Source: Asanoa iriomotensis (GTDB lineage Bacteria > Actinomycetota > Actinomycetes > Mycobacteriales > Micromonosporaceae). Taken from it: 64,000 nucleotides of DNA. Shown piece by piece: positions 51,699 through 60,353 of this stretch; position 1 is the first letter of the stretch, and the number at the start of each line of letters is the position of its first letter. The stretch is taken from contig NZ_BONC01000001.1 of the NCBI RefSeq assembly GCF_016862515.1, positions 124,001 through 188,000 on the forward strand, read 5' to 3'. Both the position numbers and the translations under genes were made by a program. The notes under the pieces were generated by a model that saw nothing but the letters and a program-made list of their open reading frames with translations, was not told the DNA's origin and made no database searches.

Positions 51699-53402
51699 GT
51701 GGAGGCCGTGGCCCTTTCCGCAGCACAACGAAGCCGGGCACTCGCCGGGATGGCCGAGCGCGAGCTGGACATCCTGGTGGTGGGTGGCGGCGTGGTCGGT
51801 GCCGGCTGCGCCCTCGACGCGGTCACCCGTGGGCTGTCGACCGCGCTGGTGGAGGCCCGCGACTGGGCGTCCGGCACGTCCAGCCGGTCGAGCAAGCTGA
51901 TGCACGGCGGCCTGCGCTACCTGGAGCAGTTCGAGTTCGGCCTGGTGGCCGAGTCGCTGCGGGAGCGTGGGCTGCTGCTGCAACGGATCGCACCGCACCT
52001 GGTGCATCCGGTGCAGTTCCTCTACCCGCTCAAGCACCGTTTCTGGGAACGCCCGTACGTCGGCAGCGGCCTGATCCTCTACGACACCATGGGGCTCACG
52101 TCGGGCACGGCGCGCGGCGTGCCGCACCACAAGCACCTGACCCGGCGCGGCGCGCTGAAGGTGGCGCCGGGCCTCAAGAAGTCGGCGCTGATCGGCGCGG
52201 TGCAGTACTACGACGGGCAGGTCGACGACGCCCGGCACACCATGACCGTGGTACGCACGGCGGCGAGCTACGGCGCGCTGGTGGCCAACCGGGCCCGCGT
52301 CCTGGACTACCTGCGCGAGGGCGACCAGGTGGTCGGCGCGCTGGTCGAGGACCTGATGACGGGCGAGACCCGCGAGGTCCGGGCCAAGCAGGTGATCAAC
52401 TCGACGGGCGTGTGGACGGACGACACGCAGCACCTCGCCGACACCCGCGGCGAGTTCCACGTCCACGCCTCGAAGGGCGTGCACTTCACGGTGCCGCGCG
52501 ACCGGATCCAGCTCGACACCGGGCTGATCCTGCGCACCGAGAAGAGCGTGCTGTTCGTCATCCCGTGGGGCCGGCACTGGCTGATCGGCACCACCGACAC
52601 CGACTGGGACCTCGACAAGGCGCGCCCGTCGGCCACCTCGACGGACATCGAGTACCTGCTCGAACACGTCAACCGGGTGCTGGTCAACCCGTTGACCACG
52701 GCGGACATCGAGGGCGTCTACGTCGGACTGCGCCCGCTGGTGGCCGGTGCCGCGGAGTCCACCGCCAAGCTGTCCCGCGACCACTCGGTGGCCCGCCCGG
52801 TCCCCGGCATGGTCGTGGTGGCGGGCGGCAAGTACACCACCTACCGCAAGATGGCCGAGGACACGGTCGACGCGGCCGTGCGCGGGCTCGAACAGGAGAA
52901 CGTGCCCGAGTCGGTGACCAGGGACATCCCGCTGCTGGGCGCCGACGGCTACCGGGCACTGTGGAACCAGCGGCACGAGCTGGCCGAGATCTGGGGCCTG
53001 CACGTGCACCGCATCGAGCACCTGCTCAACCGGTACGGCTCGCTCTGCTTCGAGGTGCTGCGGCTGATCGCGCAGGACCGGAGCCTGGCCGACCCGCTGC
53101 CCGGTGCCGACGACTACCTGCGGGCGGAGGCGCTCTACGGTGCCAGCAACGAGGGCGCGCTGCACCTCGACGACGTGCTGGCCCGGCGCACGCGGGCGTA
53201 CTTCGAGACGTTCTCCCGCGGTGTCGAGGCGGCGCCGGACGCGGCCCGGCTGATGGGCCGGGTGCTGGGTTGGACGCAGGCCGACGTGGACCGCGAGGTG
53301 GCGGCCTACGAGCAGGCCATCGAGGCGGACCGCAAGGCGCAGGAGGCGACCGACGACCAGGCGGCCGACGCCGCCCGCCTGGTCGCGGTGGACCTGGGCT
53401 GA
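51699..53402 (+). CDS. glpD: Aerobic glycerol-3-phosphate dehydrogenase
   Basis: The 567-residue FAD enzyme oxidises glycerol 3-phosphate to dihydroxyacetone phosphate and feeds electrons to menaquinone. The N-terminal FAD motif is ILVVGGGVVGAGCALDAVTR, followed by SGTSSRSSKLMHGGLRYL. Later come VLFVIPWGRHWLIGTTDTDW and VVVAGGKYTTYRKMAEDTVD, and a C-terminal GlpD domain. GTG at 51699 is preceded by AGGAGG at 51688-51693. It closes the glpFKD operon and is followed by a terminator. Confidence 0.96.
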   Translation: MEAVALSAAQRSRALAGMAERELDILVVGGGVVGAGCALDAVTRGLSTALVEARDWASGTSSRSSKLMHGGLRYLEQFEFGLVAESLRERGLLLQRIAPHLVHPVQFLYPLKHRFWERPYVGSGLILYDTMGLTSGTARGVPHHKHLTRRGALKVAPGLKKSALIGAVQYYDGQVDDARHTMTVVRTAASYGALVANRARVLDYLREGDQVVGALVEDLMTGETREVRAKQVINSTGVWTDDTQHLADTRGEFHVHASKGVHFTVPRDRIQLDTGLILRTEKSVLFVIPWGRHWLIGTTDTDWDLDKARPSATSTDIEYLLEHVNRVLVNPLTTADIEGVYVGLRPLVAGAAESTAKLSRDHSVARPVPGMVVVAGGKYTTYRKMAEDTVDAAVRGLEQENVPESVTRDIPLLGADGYRALWNQRHELAEIWGLHVHRIEHLLNRYGSLCFEVLRLIAQDRSLADPLPGADDYLRAEALYGASNEGALHLDDVLARRTRAYFETFSRGVEAAPDAARLMGRVLGWTQADVDREVAAYEQAIEADRKAQEATDDQAADAARLVAVDLG

Positions 53403-53410
53403 CCGTTCAC

Positions 53411-53440
53411 GAGAGGGGATCCGCGACCGGGTCCCCTCTC
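53411..53440 (+). terminator. Hairpin terminator after glpD
   Basis: GAGAGGGGA (53411-53419) pairs perfectly with TCCCCTCTC (53432-53440), extended inside by a G-U and two G-C pairs around GCGACC. It begins 8 nt after the glpD stop and ends 29 nt before the next start codon. Confidence 0.75.
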
Positions 53441-53454
53441 ACCATCCCAACAAC

Positions 53455-53467
53455 CTGTATAGTACAG
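53455..53467 (+). promoter_or_regulatory. Palindromic operator over the -10 box of the MFS gene
   Basis: CTGTATAGTACAG is a perfect 5+3+5 palindrome. It contains TATAGT (53458-53463), a good -10 box only 6 nt before the ATG at 53470, so the transcript is almost leaderless and the site could be closed by a repressor. The repressor is not encoded next to it. Confidence 0.6.
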
Positions 53468-53469
53468 CT

Positions 53470-54684
53470 ATGTCCACCAACCCGTTCAAGCAGCCGCGCG
53501 CCGTCTGGGCGGTCGCGTTCGCCTGCGTCGTCTCGTTCATGGGCATCGGCCTGGTCGACCCGATCCTGCCGGCGCTCGCCGACGACCTGCACGCGACGCC
53601 GAGCCAGGTCTCGCTGCTGTTCACCAGCTACCTGGTGGTGACCGCGGTCGCGATGCTGGTGGTCGGCGCGGCCGCCAGCCGGATCGGCGCCAAGCGCACG
53701 CTGATCGTCGGCCTGGCGGTGATCGTGGTGTTCGCCGCGCTGGCCGGCGCGTCGGACTCGATCGGCGGGATCGTCGGCTTCCGGGCCGGCTGGGGCCTGG
53801 GCAACGCGCTGTTCATCGCGACCAGCCTCGCCGTGATCGTCGCCTCGGCCAGCGGCGGCTTCGCGGGCGCGATCATCCTCTACGAGACGGCGCTGGGCCT
53901 GGGCATCGCGGTGGGTCCGCTGCTCGGCGGCGAACTGGGCAGCATCAGCTGGAAGGGTCCGTTCTTCGGCGTCTCGGCGCTGATGTTCATCGCGCTGGTG
54001 GCGACCGTCGCATTCGTGCCGGAGCTGCCCAAGCCTGCGCGCCCGACGAGCCTGTCCGCGCCGCTGAAAGCGCTGCGGCACCGTGGGCTGCTGGTGATGG
54101 GCCTGACCGCGCTGCTCTACAACTGGGGCTTCTTCACGATGCTCGGGTACGCGCCGTACCCGATGGAACTGGACGCACACCGGCTCGGGCTGGTCTTCAC
54201 GGGCTGGGGTCTGCTGGTCGCGCTGTTCAGCGTGTTCTTCGCGCCGCGGCTGCAGGCCCGGTTCGGCACGGCCAAGGTGCTCTACGTCAACCTCGCCGCG
54301 CTCGGCGTGGTGATGGCGGTGATCGCCGCCGGGGTGTCCACCCCGACGGTCGTGATCGTCGCCGTGATCGTCAGCGGCGCGTTCATCGGCATCAACAACA
54401 CGCTGACCACCCAGGCGGTCATGCTGGTCTCGCCGGTCGAGCGCCCGGTCGCTTCTTCGGCGTACGGCTTCGTCAGGTTCATCGGCGGCGGCCTCGCACC
54501 GTTCGTCGCCGGCAAGCTGGCCGACGCGTGGTCCCTGTCGGTCCCGTTCTACGTGGGCGGCGTGACCTTCGTGCTGGCGATCGCGGTGCTCGCCACGGGC
54601 CACCGGCTGCTCGGCGAGGCAGAGCGGTCCATGGCGATCCCGGCCGCTGTCGAGACGGCCGCGCTGGCGGAGCAACCCGCCTAG
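53470..54684 (+). CDS. MFS transporter, multidrug or sugar efflux type
   Basis: The 404-residue protein has 12 predicted membrane helices. Family marks are FMGIGLVDPILPALADDLHA in helix 1, SRIGAKRTLIVGL in the loop between helices 2 and 3, and GLGIAVGPLLGGELG near helix 5 (efflux motif C-like). It resembles DHA1-type drug exporters. Substrate is unknown. It has its own promoter with a palindromic operator. Confidence 0.88.
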   Translation: MSTNPFKQPRAVWAVAFACVVSFMGIGLVDPILPALADDLHATPSQVSLLFTSYLVVTAVAMLVVGAAASRIGAKRTLIVGLAVIVVFAALAGASDSIGGIVGFRAGWGLGNALFIATSLAVIVASASGGFAGAIILYETALGLGIAVGPLLGGELGSISWKGPFFGVSALMFIALVATVAFVPELPKPARPTSLSAPLKALRHRGLLVMGLTALLYNWGFFTMLGYAPYPMELDAHRLGLVFTGWGLLVALFSVFFAPRLQARFGTAKVLYVNLAALGVVMAVIAAGVSTPTVVIVAVIVSGAFIGINNTLTTQAVMLVSPVERPVASSAYGFVRFIGGGLAPFVAGKLADAWSLSVPFYVGGVTFVLAIAVLATGHRLLGEAERSMAIPAAVETAALAEQPA

Positions 54685-54703
54685 GAGCTTCTAGACTGCG
54701 GCG

Positions 54704-55681
54704 GTGAGGATCGGGGTGCTCGGCGCCGCGCGGATCGCGCCGGCGGCGTTGTTCCGGGCGGCGCAGGCCGTCGACGGTGTCGAGGTCGCCGCGATCGCCG
54801 CGCGCGACCGTGCCCGCGCGGCGCGGTTCGCCAGGCGGCACCACATCCCGACCGTGCACGACTCGTACGACGACGTGGTCTCCGATCCAAGCCTGGACGC
54901 CGTCTACGTCCCGCTGCCCAACGGGCTGCACGCGCGGTGGACCCTCGCCGCGATCGCGGCCGGCAAGCACGTGCTGTGCGAGAAGCCGTTCACCAGCAAC
55001 GCCGCCCAGGCGATCGAGGTGCGGGACGCCGCGGCCGGCACCGGGCTCGTGGTGATGGAGGCGTTCCACTACCGCTACCACCCCCTCGCGCGGCGGATGG
55101 CCGGCGTGGTGCGGGAGGGCCTGCTCGGCGCGATCGAGCGCGTCGAGACCTCGATGTGCTTCCCGCTCCCCCGCTTCCGCGACATCCGCTACCAGTACGA
55201 CCTGGCCGGCGGGGCGCTGATGGACGCCGGCTGCTACGCGGTGCACTGCCTGCGGATGCTCAGCCCCGGTGAGCCGGTGGTGACCGCCGCCCACGCGCTG
55301 CCGCTGCGCCGGGACCCGCGCGTCGACCGGGCCATGACCGCCGACTTCACGCTCCCCGGGGGCGGCACGGGGCGGATCCAGGCGTCGATGTGGTCATCGA
55401 CGGTGCTGAGCATCCGCGCCAAGGTGGTCGGCACCCGCGGCACGATGTCGGTGTTCAACTACGCGACACCGCAGCTCCCGTCGCGGTTCTCACTGACCGT
55501 CGACGGGCGCCGGCAGCAGGAGCGGTTCGGCGGCGAGCCAACCTACGTGCACCAGCTCCGCGCGTTCGTGGCGGCCGTGCACGGCCGGCGCACCAACCTC
55601 ACCCCGCCCGACGACTCGGTGGCGACGATGTCGCTGATCGACGGGATCTACGAGGCGGCCGGGCTGCCCCTGCGGCCCTGA
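54704..55681 (+). CDS. Gfo/Idh/MocA-family oxidoreductase
   Basis: The 325-residue NAD(P)-dependent oxidoreductase has the N-terminal Rossmann motif GVLGAARIAPAALFRA, AVYVPLPNGLHARWT, the catalytic Glu-Lys-Pro motif HVLCEKPFTSN and a C-terminal substrate domain with FHYRYHPLAR and ALMDAGCYAVHCLRML. Substrate is likely a sugar or polyol derivative. Start is GTG at 54704, 19 nt after the MFS gene, so both may share a transcript. The last 34 nt overlap the convergent CGNR gene. Confidence 0.9.
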   Translation: MRIGVLGAARIAPAALFRAAQAVDGVEVAAIAARDRARAARFARRHHIPTVHDSYDDVVSDPSLDAVYVPLPNGLHARWTLAAIAAGKHVLCEKPFTSNAAQAIEVRDAAAGTGLVVMEAFHYRYHPLARRMAGVVREGLLGAIERVETSMCFPLPRFRDIRYQYDLAGGALMDAGCYAVHCLRMLSPGEPVVTAAHALPLRRDPRVDRAMTADFTLPGGGTGRIQASMWSSTVLSIRAKVVGTRGTMSVFNYATPQLPSRFSLTVDGRRQQERFGGEPTYVHQLRAFVAAVHGRRTNLTPPDDSVATMSLIDGIYEAAGLPLRP

Positions 55682-56214
55682 CGCGCGGCCGCCCGGTGCG
55701 CGGCGACGCGTACCCGGCTCGCGCACGTTCCCGAGCAGAACCGCCGGGTCGGCCCGGCACCGGTCCGCAGCAACGCGTCGCGGCAGTCCTCGGCCGCGCA
55801 CCTGCCCAGCACGTGCGCGCCGTGCTCGGCGACGAGCAGCGCGAGCCCCATGGCGCCGGACGCGGCGAGCCAGCCGCCCCAGGACGCGCCGGGTGGGTCG
55901 ACGTGCAGATGCAGGGGTACGCCGGCGTGCGCGACCAGCCTCGGCCGGGCATTGCCGGCGAGCATGGCGTTGAGGCGCTCGGCCAGGGCGGCCTCGTCGC
56001 GCGCGTCGAAGACGGCGGTGAACGCGTCCCGGGCGGCCAGGGCGTCCCGCAGGTCGGCGCCGTCGACCTCGACCGGCTCGGGCTCGTCGTGCGCGCGCAG
56101 CAGGGCGGCGAGGTCACCCGGCGCGCGCAGCAGGTCGGCGTGCCGTTGCCTCGGCCCCGTGTTGGCGAGCGCGGTCGCGAGGGCGGCCCAGCGGGAGTAT
56201 CCGAACGCGGTCAC
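55648..56214 (-). CDS. CGNR zinc-finger transcriptional regulator
   Basis: The 188-residue protein has the ABATE-like N-terminal ligand domain (about 5-135) and a C-terminal zinc finger (about 138-180) reading RCAAEDCRDALLRTG and RRFCSGTCASRVRVAAHRA, where the canonical CGNR is CASR. Cys residues for zinc are present. Start is GTG at 56214, 19 bp from the divergent MFS gene. It probably represses that gene and itself through the repeat between them. Confidence 0.85.
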   Translation of the reverse strand: MTAFGYSRWAALATALANTGPRQRHADLLRAPGDLAALLRAHDEPEPVEVDGADLRDALAARDAFTAVFDARDEAALAERLNAMLAGNARPRLVAHAGVPLHLHVDPPGASWGGWLAASGAMGLALLVAEHGAHVLGRCAAEDCRDALLRTGAGPTRRFCSGTCASRVRVAAHRAAARQGRRGSPAAS

Positions 56215-56216
56215 GC

Positions 56217-56249
56217 CTGTTACGGTACTCGACGTGCAACCCGTTACAG
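56217..56249. promoter_or_regulatory. Candidate operator between CGNR regulator and MFS gene
   Basis: CTGTTACGG (56217-56225) and CCGTTACAG (56241-56249) form an inverted repeat with one mismatch, covering the start of both genes. The same bases also read as a direct repeat GTTACRG. Likely bound by the CGNR protein; this is inferred from position. Confidence 0.5.
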
Positions 56250-57427
56250 CGCCGACCCGCCTCCTGGTCGCGGCGACCGGCTCGCGCCTGGCCGACGAGG
56301 CGGCCGCGGTGGCGGTGGCGCTGCACGTGGTCGCCCGCACCGGCGACGCCGGCCTGGCCGGCCTCGTGGTCGCGGCGTTCGCCCTGCCGACGCTGGCCAC
56401 GGGCCCGGTGCTGGGCGCCCTGCTGGACCGGGCCCGCCGCCCCCGCGCCCTGTTCCTGGCCAACCAACTCACCCTGGCGGGCGCGCTGACCGGCATCCTG
56501 CTGCTGGCGGGCCACGCCCCGGCGCCCGCCCTGATCGGCCTCGGCCTGCTGGCCGGGCTGACCGCCCCGGTGCTGACCGGCGGCTTCAGCGCCCTGGTGC
56601 CCCGCCTGACCACCGCCGGCGGGTTGCCCCGCGCCAACGCGGCCGACGCCGCGAGCTACGACGTCGCGGGCCTCGGCGGCCCCGCGCTGGTCGCGGTCGT
56701 CGCCAGCCTGGCCGACGCAGGCCCCGCGCTCGCCGCCACAGCGGCCCTGGCCGCGATCGCGCTGCCGCTGGTGGCCCGGGCGCCGATGCCGGGCCCGGCC
56801 GCGGAACCCGCCGACCGGGAGCCGCTGCCGACCGCGGTCCGCGACGGGCTCGCCCTGCTGTGGCGGGTCCGGCCGTTGCGGGCGGCCACCGCCGCGACCA
56901 CACTGGGCTTCGCGGCGCAGGGTTTGCTGCCGGTCGGCTTCCCGCTGCTCGCCATCCACTTCGGACACCCGGCGGCCCACGGCGCCTGGTTCCTGACCGC
57001 GATGAGCGCCGGGTCCCTGGCCGGCGCCCTGGCCTCGGCCCGGCTGCTGACCCGGTTCGCGCCGATCCCGGTCCTCGCGGCTGCGCTTGCGGTGCTCGGC
57101 ACGTCCCTGGCGGCGGTCGCCGCGGCGCCGACCCTGGTGGTCGCCCTGACCGCGGCGACGGCCGGCGGGGTGGCGACCGGCCCGATGCTCGCCGCGACCC
57201 TGGCGGTGCGCCAGCAGTCGGTCCCGGCCCGCCGCTACGGCCAGGTGGTCGCCACGGCGGCCAGCATCAAGGTCGGCGCCTTCGCCCTCGGCGCCTCGGT
57301 CACGGGCCCGGTCACCGCCTGGCTCCCTCCGCGCGGCGTGCTCCTCCTGGTCGGCGCGGCCCAGCTCGTCGCCCTGCTGCCGTTGGCCACCGCGACCGCG
57401 CCCCGCGTCGCGCAGATGACCCGTTGA
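56234..57427 (+). CDS. MFS transporter
   Basis: The 397-residue protein has about 12 membrane helices, very rich in Ala, Leu and Gly. ATGSRLADEAAAVAVALHVV is in helix 1, GALLDRARRPRALFLANQLT is the loop motif A region, and ANAADAASYDVAGLGGPALV lies in helix 5. It resembles the MFS group near macrolide/enterobactin exporters. Start is GTG at 56234, inside the candidate operator, so the mRNA is probably leaderless or very short-led. Confidence 0.85.
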   Translation: MQPVTAPTRLLVAATGSRLADEAAAVAVALHVVARTGDAGLAGLVVAAFALPTLATGPVLGALLDRARRPRALFLANQLTLAGALTGILLLAGHAPAPALIGLGLLAGLTAPVLTGGFSALVPRLTTAGGLPRANAADAASYDVAGLGGPALVAVVASLADAGPALAATAALAAIALPLVARAPMPGPAAEPADREPLPTAVRDGLALLWRVRPLRAATAATTLGFAAQGLLPVGFPLLAIHFGHPAAHGAWFLTAMSAGSLAGALASARLLTRFAPIPVLAAALAVLGTSLAAVAAAPTLVVALTAATAGGVATGPMLAATLAVRQQSVPARRYGQVVATAASIKVGAFALGASVTGPVTAWLPPRGVLLLVGAAQLVALLPLATATAPRVAQMTR

Positions 57428-57491
57428 GCTGCGGACGGCGCCCGGGCATGCCTAGCATCGACTGATGGGCCGATCCCCGGGAGGATCCGCC

Positions 57492-58820
57492 ATGCGCTCG
57501 TACGACTATGTCGTGGTAGGCGCCGGTACGGCCGGCTGTGTGCTGGCCGCCCGCCTGTCCGCGGACCCCGACGTCAGCGTGCTCCTGCTGGAGGCCGGCC
57601 CCGCCGTGCCGCCCGCCGCGGACTGGGGTTTCCACACCGTTCCGCAGGTCGACGCCGATCGCGCCGCGCTCGCCTACCCACTGGGCAAGGCGCTCGGCGG
57701 TTCCAGCGCCGCCGACGGGCTCATGCCCGGGCTCGGCGACCCGGGCAGCTACGACGCGTGGGCCGAGGCCGGCGCCACCGGCTGGACCTACGACGCGCTG
57801 CTGCCGCTGCTCGGCGCCGGCGCGGCCTCGCCCTTCGGGCCCACCGCCGACCCGTTCTCGGCCGCCGCGCTCCAGACCGGGCACCACCCGCAGCCCGACC
57901 GGGACGCCGACCACGCCGAGGACCGGCTCGCGGCCGTCGCCGACCGGCCCAACCTGACCGTGCTACCCGGCGCGCAGGCCGTGGGGCTCGTCGTCGAGGA
58001 CGGCGCCTGCCGCGGCGTGGCACACCAGGCCGCCGGGCGCACCACCGTGACCTGGGTGGACGGCGAGGTGCTGCTGGCCGCCGGCGCGATCGGGTCGCCC
58101 CGGCTGCTGATGCTCTCCGGCATCGGGCCCGGCGACCACCTCCGCGACCTCGGCCTGCCGGTGATCGTGGACCTGCCCGGCGTCGGCGCCAACCTGCACG
58201 ACCACCCACGCTCGCAGGTCGCCTACGCCTCCGGCGCACGCCTGCCGGACGGCACCTCGCACGTGCTGGCCAGCACCGAAGCCGACGGGCCGCCCGACCT
58301 GCACATCGCGTTCGGCGCCCGGCCGCTGCATCCGCGCAACGAGCCCGGCGACGAGGACGGCTACTCGGTCGTGTTCGCCCTCACCCGCCCGCACAGCCGG
58401 GGCACCGTGCGGCTGCGCGACCACGACCCGTACGCCGAGCCGCTGATCGACCCGGCCCTGCTCGCCGACGACACGGACGTCGACCGCCTGGTGACCGGGC
58501 TGCGGATGGCCCGCGAGATCGGCGCCGCGCCCGCGCTCGGCGGCGTCGAGGAGTTCCCCGGTTCCACGGTGGACAGCGCGGCCGTGCTGGCGCAGTACGT
58601 GCGCGACACCGTGACGCCCTGCTCGCACCCGGTCGGGACCTGCCGGATGGGCATCGACGGCGCGGCGGTGGTCGACCCGGAGCTGCGGGTGCACGCCGTC
58701 GAGCGGTTGCGGGTCGCCGACGCGTCGGTGGTGCCGTCGATCGTCACGGGCAACACGCACGCGGCCACCCTGGCGGTCGCCGAGCGCGCCGCCCGGCTGG
58801 TCACCGGGCTCAGCGGGTGA
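57492..58820 (+). CDS. GMC-family flavin oxidoreductase
   Basis: The 442-residue protein has the FAD-binding motif YDYVVVGAGTAGCVLAARLS, the second GMC signature GAIGSPRLLMLSGIGPG and the C-terminal active-site region CSHPVGTCRMG plus SIVTGNTHAATLAVAERAA, giving the His/Asn-His pair. At 442 residues it is shorter than choline dehydrogenases (about 530-560); the substrate-binding region is reduced. Start ATG at 57492 has GGGAGG upstream; an ATG 27 nt earlier lacks one. Substrate is an unknown alcohol. The last 11 nt overlap the TetR gene. Confidence 0.87.
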   Translation: MRSYDYVVVGAGTAGCVLAARLSADPDVSVLLLEAGPAVPPAADWGFHTVPQVDADRAALAYPLGKALGGSSAADGLMPGLGDPGSYDAWAEAGATGWTYDALLPLLGAGAASPFGPTADPFSAAALQTGHHPQPDRDADHAEDRLAAVADRPNLTVLPGAQAVGLVVEDGACRGVAHQAAGRTTVTWVDGEVLLAAGAIGSPRLLMLSGIGPGDHLRDLGLPVIVDLPGVGANLHDHPRSQVAYASGARLPDGTSHVLASTEADGPPDLHIAFGARPLHPRNEPGDEDGYSVVFALTRPHSRGTVRLRDHDPYAEPLIDPALLADDTDVDRLVTGLRMAREIGAAPALGGVEEFPGSTVDSAAVLAQYVRDTVTPCSHPVGTCRMGIDGAAVVDPELRVHAVERLRVADASVVPSIVTGNTHAATLAVAERAARLVTGLSG

Positions 58821-59391
58821 CGTAGCCGTCCAGCAGCGGGCCTAGCTCCCGGGCAACCGTGGTCAGCGCGCGGGTGTCGCGCTCGGCCCGGGCGATCAGG
58901 ATCGCGCCCTCCAGCGCGCTGACCATCAGCGTGGCGGCGGCGGTGGCCTTGCGGGCCGGCACGCCCATGCCCACGAGCGCCCGGGCGATCGGCGCCCGCC
59001 ACGCCGAGAACGCCGCCGCGGCCGCGGCCCGCGTCGACTCGGTGACCGAGGCGTCGACCGTGGCCGCCGCCACCGGGCAGCCCTGGTCGAAGCCGATGGC
59101 GGCGAACTCGTCGGTCCACTGCCGCACCATCGCGGCGAACAGCCGGCTCGGCGTCGGCCGCGCCATGCCCGCCAGGAAGCGGTCGATCCGGTTGGCCGCG
59201 TACCGGCCCGCCCAGTCGACCGCCTCGTTGACGAGCTGCTCCTTCCCGCCCGGGAAGTAGTGTCCGAGCGAGCCGCGCGGCGCCTCCGCGTGCGCCACCA
59301 CGTCGCGCAGCCCGGTCGCCGTGACGCCCTCGCGCCGGATCAGCTGGGCCGTGCTGAACACCATCCGCTCGCGCGGACCGCGCTCGGCCAT
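58810..59391 (-). CDS. TetR-family regulator (LmrA/YxaF-like)
   Basis: The 193-residue repressor has an N-terminal helix-turn-helix ([20 protein letters not shown] and [17 protein letters not shown]) and a C-terminal helical ligand domain with [12 protein letters not shown], typical of the LmrA/YxaF group. It starts at 59391 opposite an NAD-dependent dehydrogenase gene. The two perfect TATGAC/GTCATA palindromes between them are its clear operator candidates. Confidence 0.92.
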   Translation of the reverse strand: MAERGPRERMVFSTAQLIRREGVTATGLRDVVAHAEAPRGSLGHYFPGGKEQLVNEAVDWAGRYAANRIDRFLAGMARPTPSRLFAAMVRQWTDEFAAIGFDQGCPVAAATVDASVTESTRAAAAAAFSAWRAPIARALVGMGVPARKATAAATLMVSALEGAILIARAERDTRALTTVARELGPLLDGYVTR

Positions 59392-59393
59392 GC

Positions 59394-59460
59394 GCGCTCA
59401 CCCCCTATGACGACTGTCATAACCGAGGCTACTATGACGGCCGTCATAGGGGGTGAGCGC
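59394..59460. promoter_or_regulatory. Mirror-symmetric divergent promoter with two TetR operators
   Basis: TATGACGACTGTCATA (59406-59421) and TATGACGGCCGTCATA (59433-59448) are two 16-bp palindromes. In addition the outer 19 bp on each side are exact reverse complements: GCGCTCACCCCCTATGACG at 59394-59412 and its complement at 59442-59460. Both start codons therefore have the same GGGGGTGAGCGC leader. The TetR protein encoded on the left should control both directions. Confidence 0.85.
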
Positions 59461-60324
59461 ATGCGGGTCGGATTCGCCGGTCTCGGCGTGATGGGTGCAC
59501 CGATGGCGCACAACCTGCTCCGCGCCGGCACACCGCTGGTGGTCTGGAACCGCACCGCGGCAAGCGCCGAGCCACTGCGCGACGCCGGCGCGACGGTCGC
59601 CACGAGCCCGGCCGCGCTCGTCGAACAGGTCGACGTGCTGCTGATGATGCTGGCCGACGCGGCCGCCATCGACGCCACGCTCGGCGACGCGCCGCTCACC
59701 GACAAGATCATCGTCCACATGGGCACGACGGCCCCGGAGCACTCGCGCGCCCTCGCGACCACGGTCGCGGCGCGCGGCGGCCGGTACGTGGAGGCGCCCG
59801 TCTCCGGGTCCCGCAAGCCCGCCGAGGCCGGTGAGCTGGTCGTCATGCTGGCCGGCGACCCCGACACCGTGGCGATCGTCGAGCCCCTGCTCGCCCCACT
59901 GTGCCGGGCGGCGTTCACCTGCGGCCCCGTGCCCGGTGCCCTGACCATGAAGCTCGCCGTCAACCTCTACCTGATCACCCTGGTCACCGGGCTGGCCGAG
60001 GCCGTGCACTTCGCCGCCGGGCACGGGCTCGACCTGGAGCAGTTCGTCACCGTGCTCGACGCCGGCCCGATGGCGAGCGCGGTCTCCCGGGTCAAGGCTC
60101 GCAAGCTCGTCGACCGGGACTTCGCGGTCCAGGCGTCGATCGCCAACGTGCTCGACAACAACCGCCTCGTCGCGGCGGCCGCCCGCCAGGCCGGGCTGGC
60201 CTCCCCGCTGCTGGACGCCGCGCACGCGCTCTATGCCGAGACCCTGGCGCTCGGCCACGGCCCCGCCGACATGGCCGCGGTGCTGCACGCCATCGAACGC
60301 CGCACCACCACCCAACGGTGTTAG
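59461..60324 (+). CDS. NAD(P)-dependent beta-hydroxyacid dehydrogenase family protein
   Basis: The 287-residue enzyme belongs to the 3-hydroxyisobutyrate dehydrogenase/GLYR1 group. Motifs are [20 protein letters not shown], the substrate-binding [20 protein letters not shown] and the catalytic Lys in [13 protein letters not shown]. Asn-Arg after the second strand (VVWNRT) suggests NADPH. Start ATG at 59461 directly follows the divergent operator. Substrate unknown; the TetR control suggests a detoxification or inducible role. Confidence 0.92.
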   Translation: MRVGFAGLGVMGAPMAHNLLRAGTPLVVWNRTAASAEPLRDAGATVATSPAALVEQVDVLLMMLADAAAIDATLGDAPLTDKIIVHMGTTAPEHSRALATTVAARGGRYVEAPVSGSRKPAEAGELVVMLAGDPDTVAIVEPLLAPLCRAAFTCGPVPGALTMKLAVNLYLITLVTGLAEAVHFAAGHGLDLEQFVTVLDAGPMASAVSRVKARKLVDRDFAVQASIANVLDNNRLVAAAARQAGLASPLLDAAHALYAETLALGHGPADMAAVLHAIERRTTTQRC

Positions 60325-60353
60325 CCTGGGAGAAAGATTCTTAATTTCCCGAT

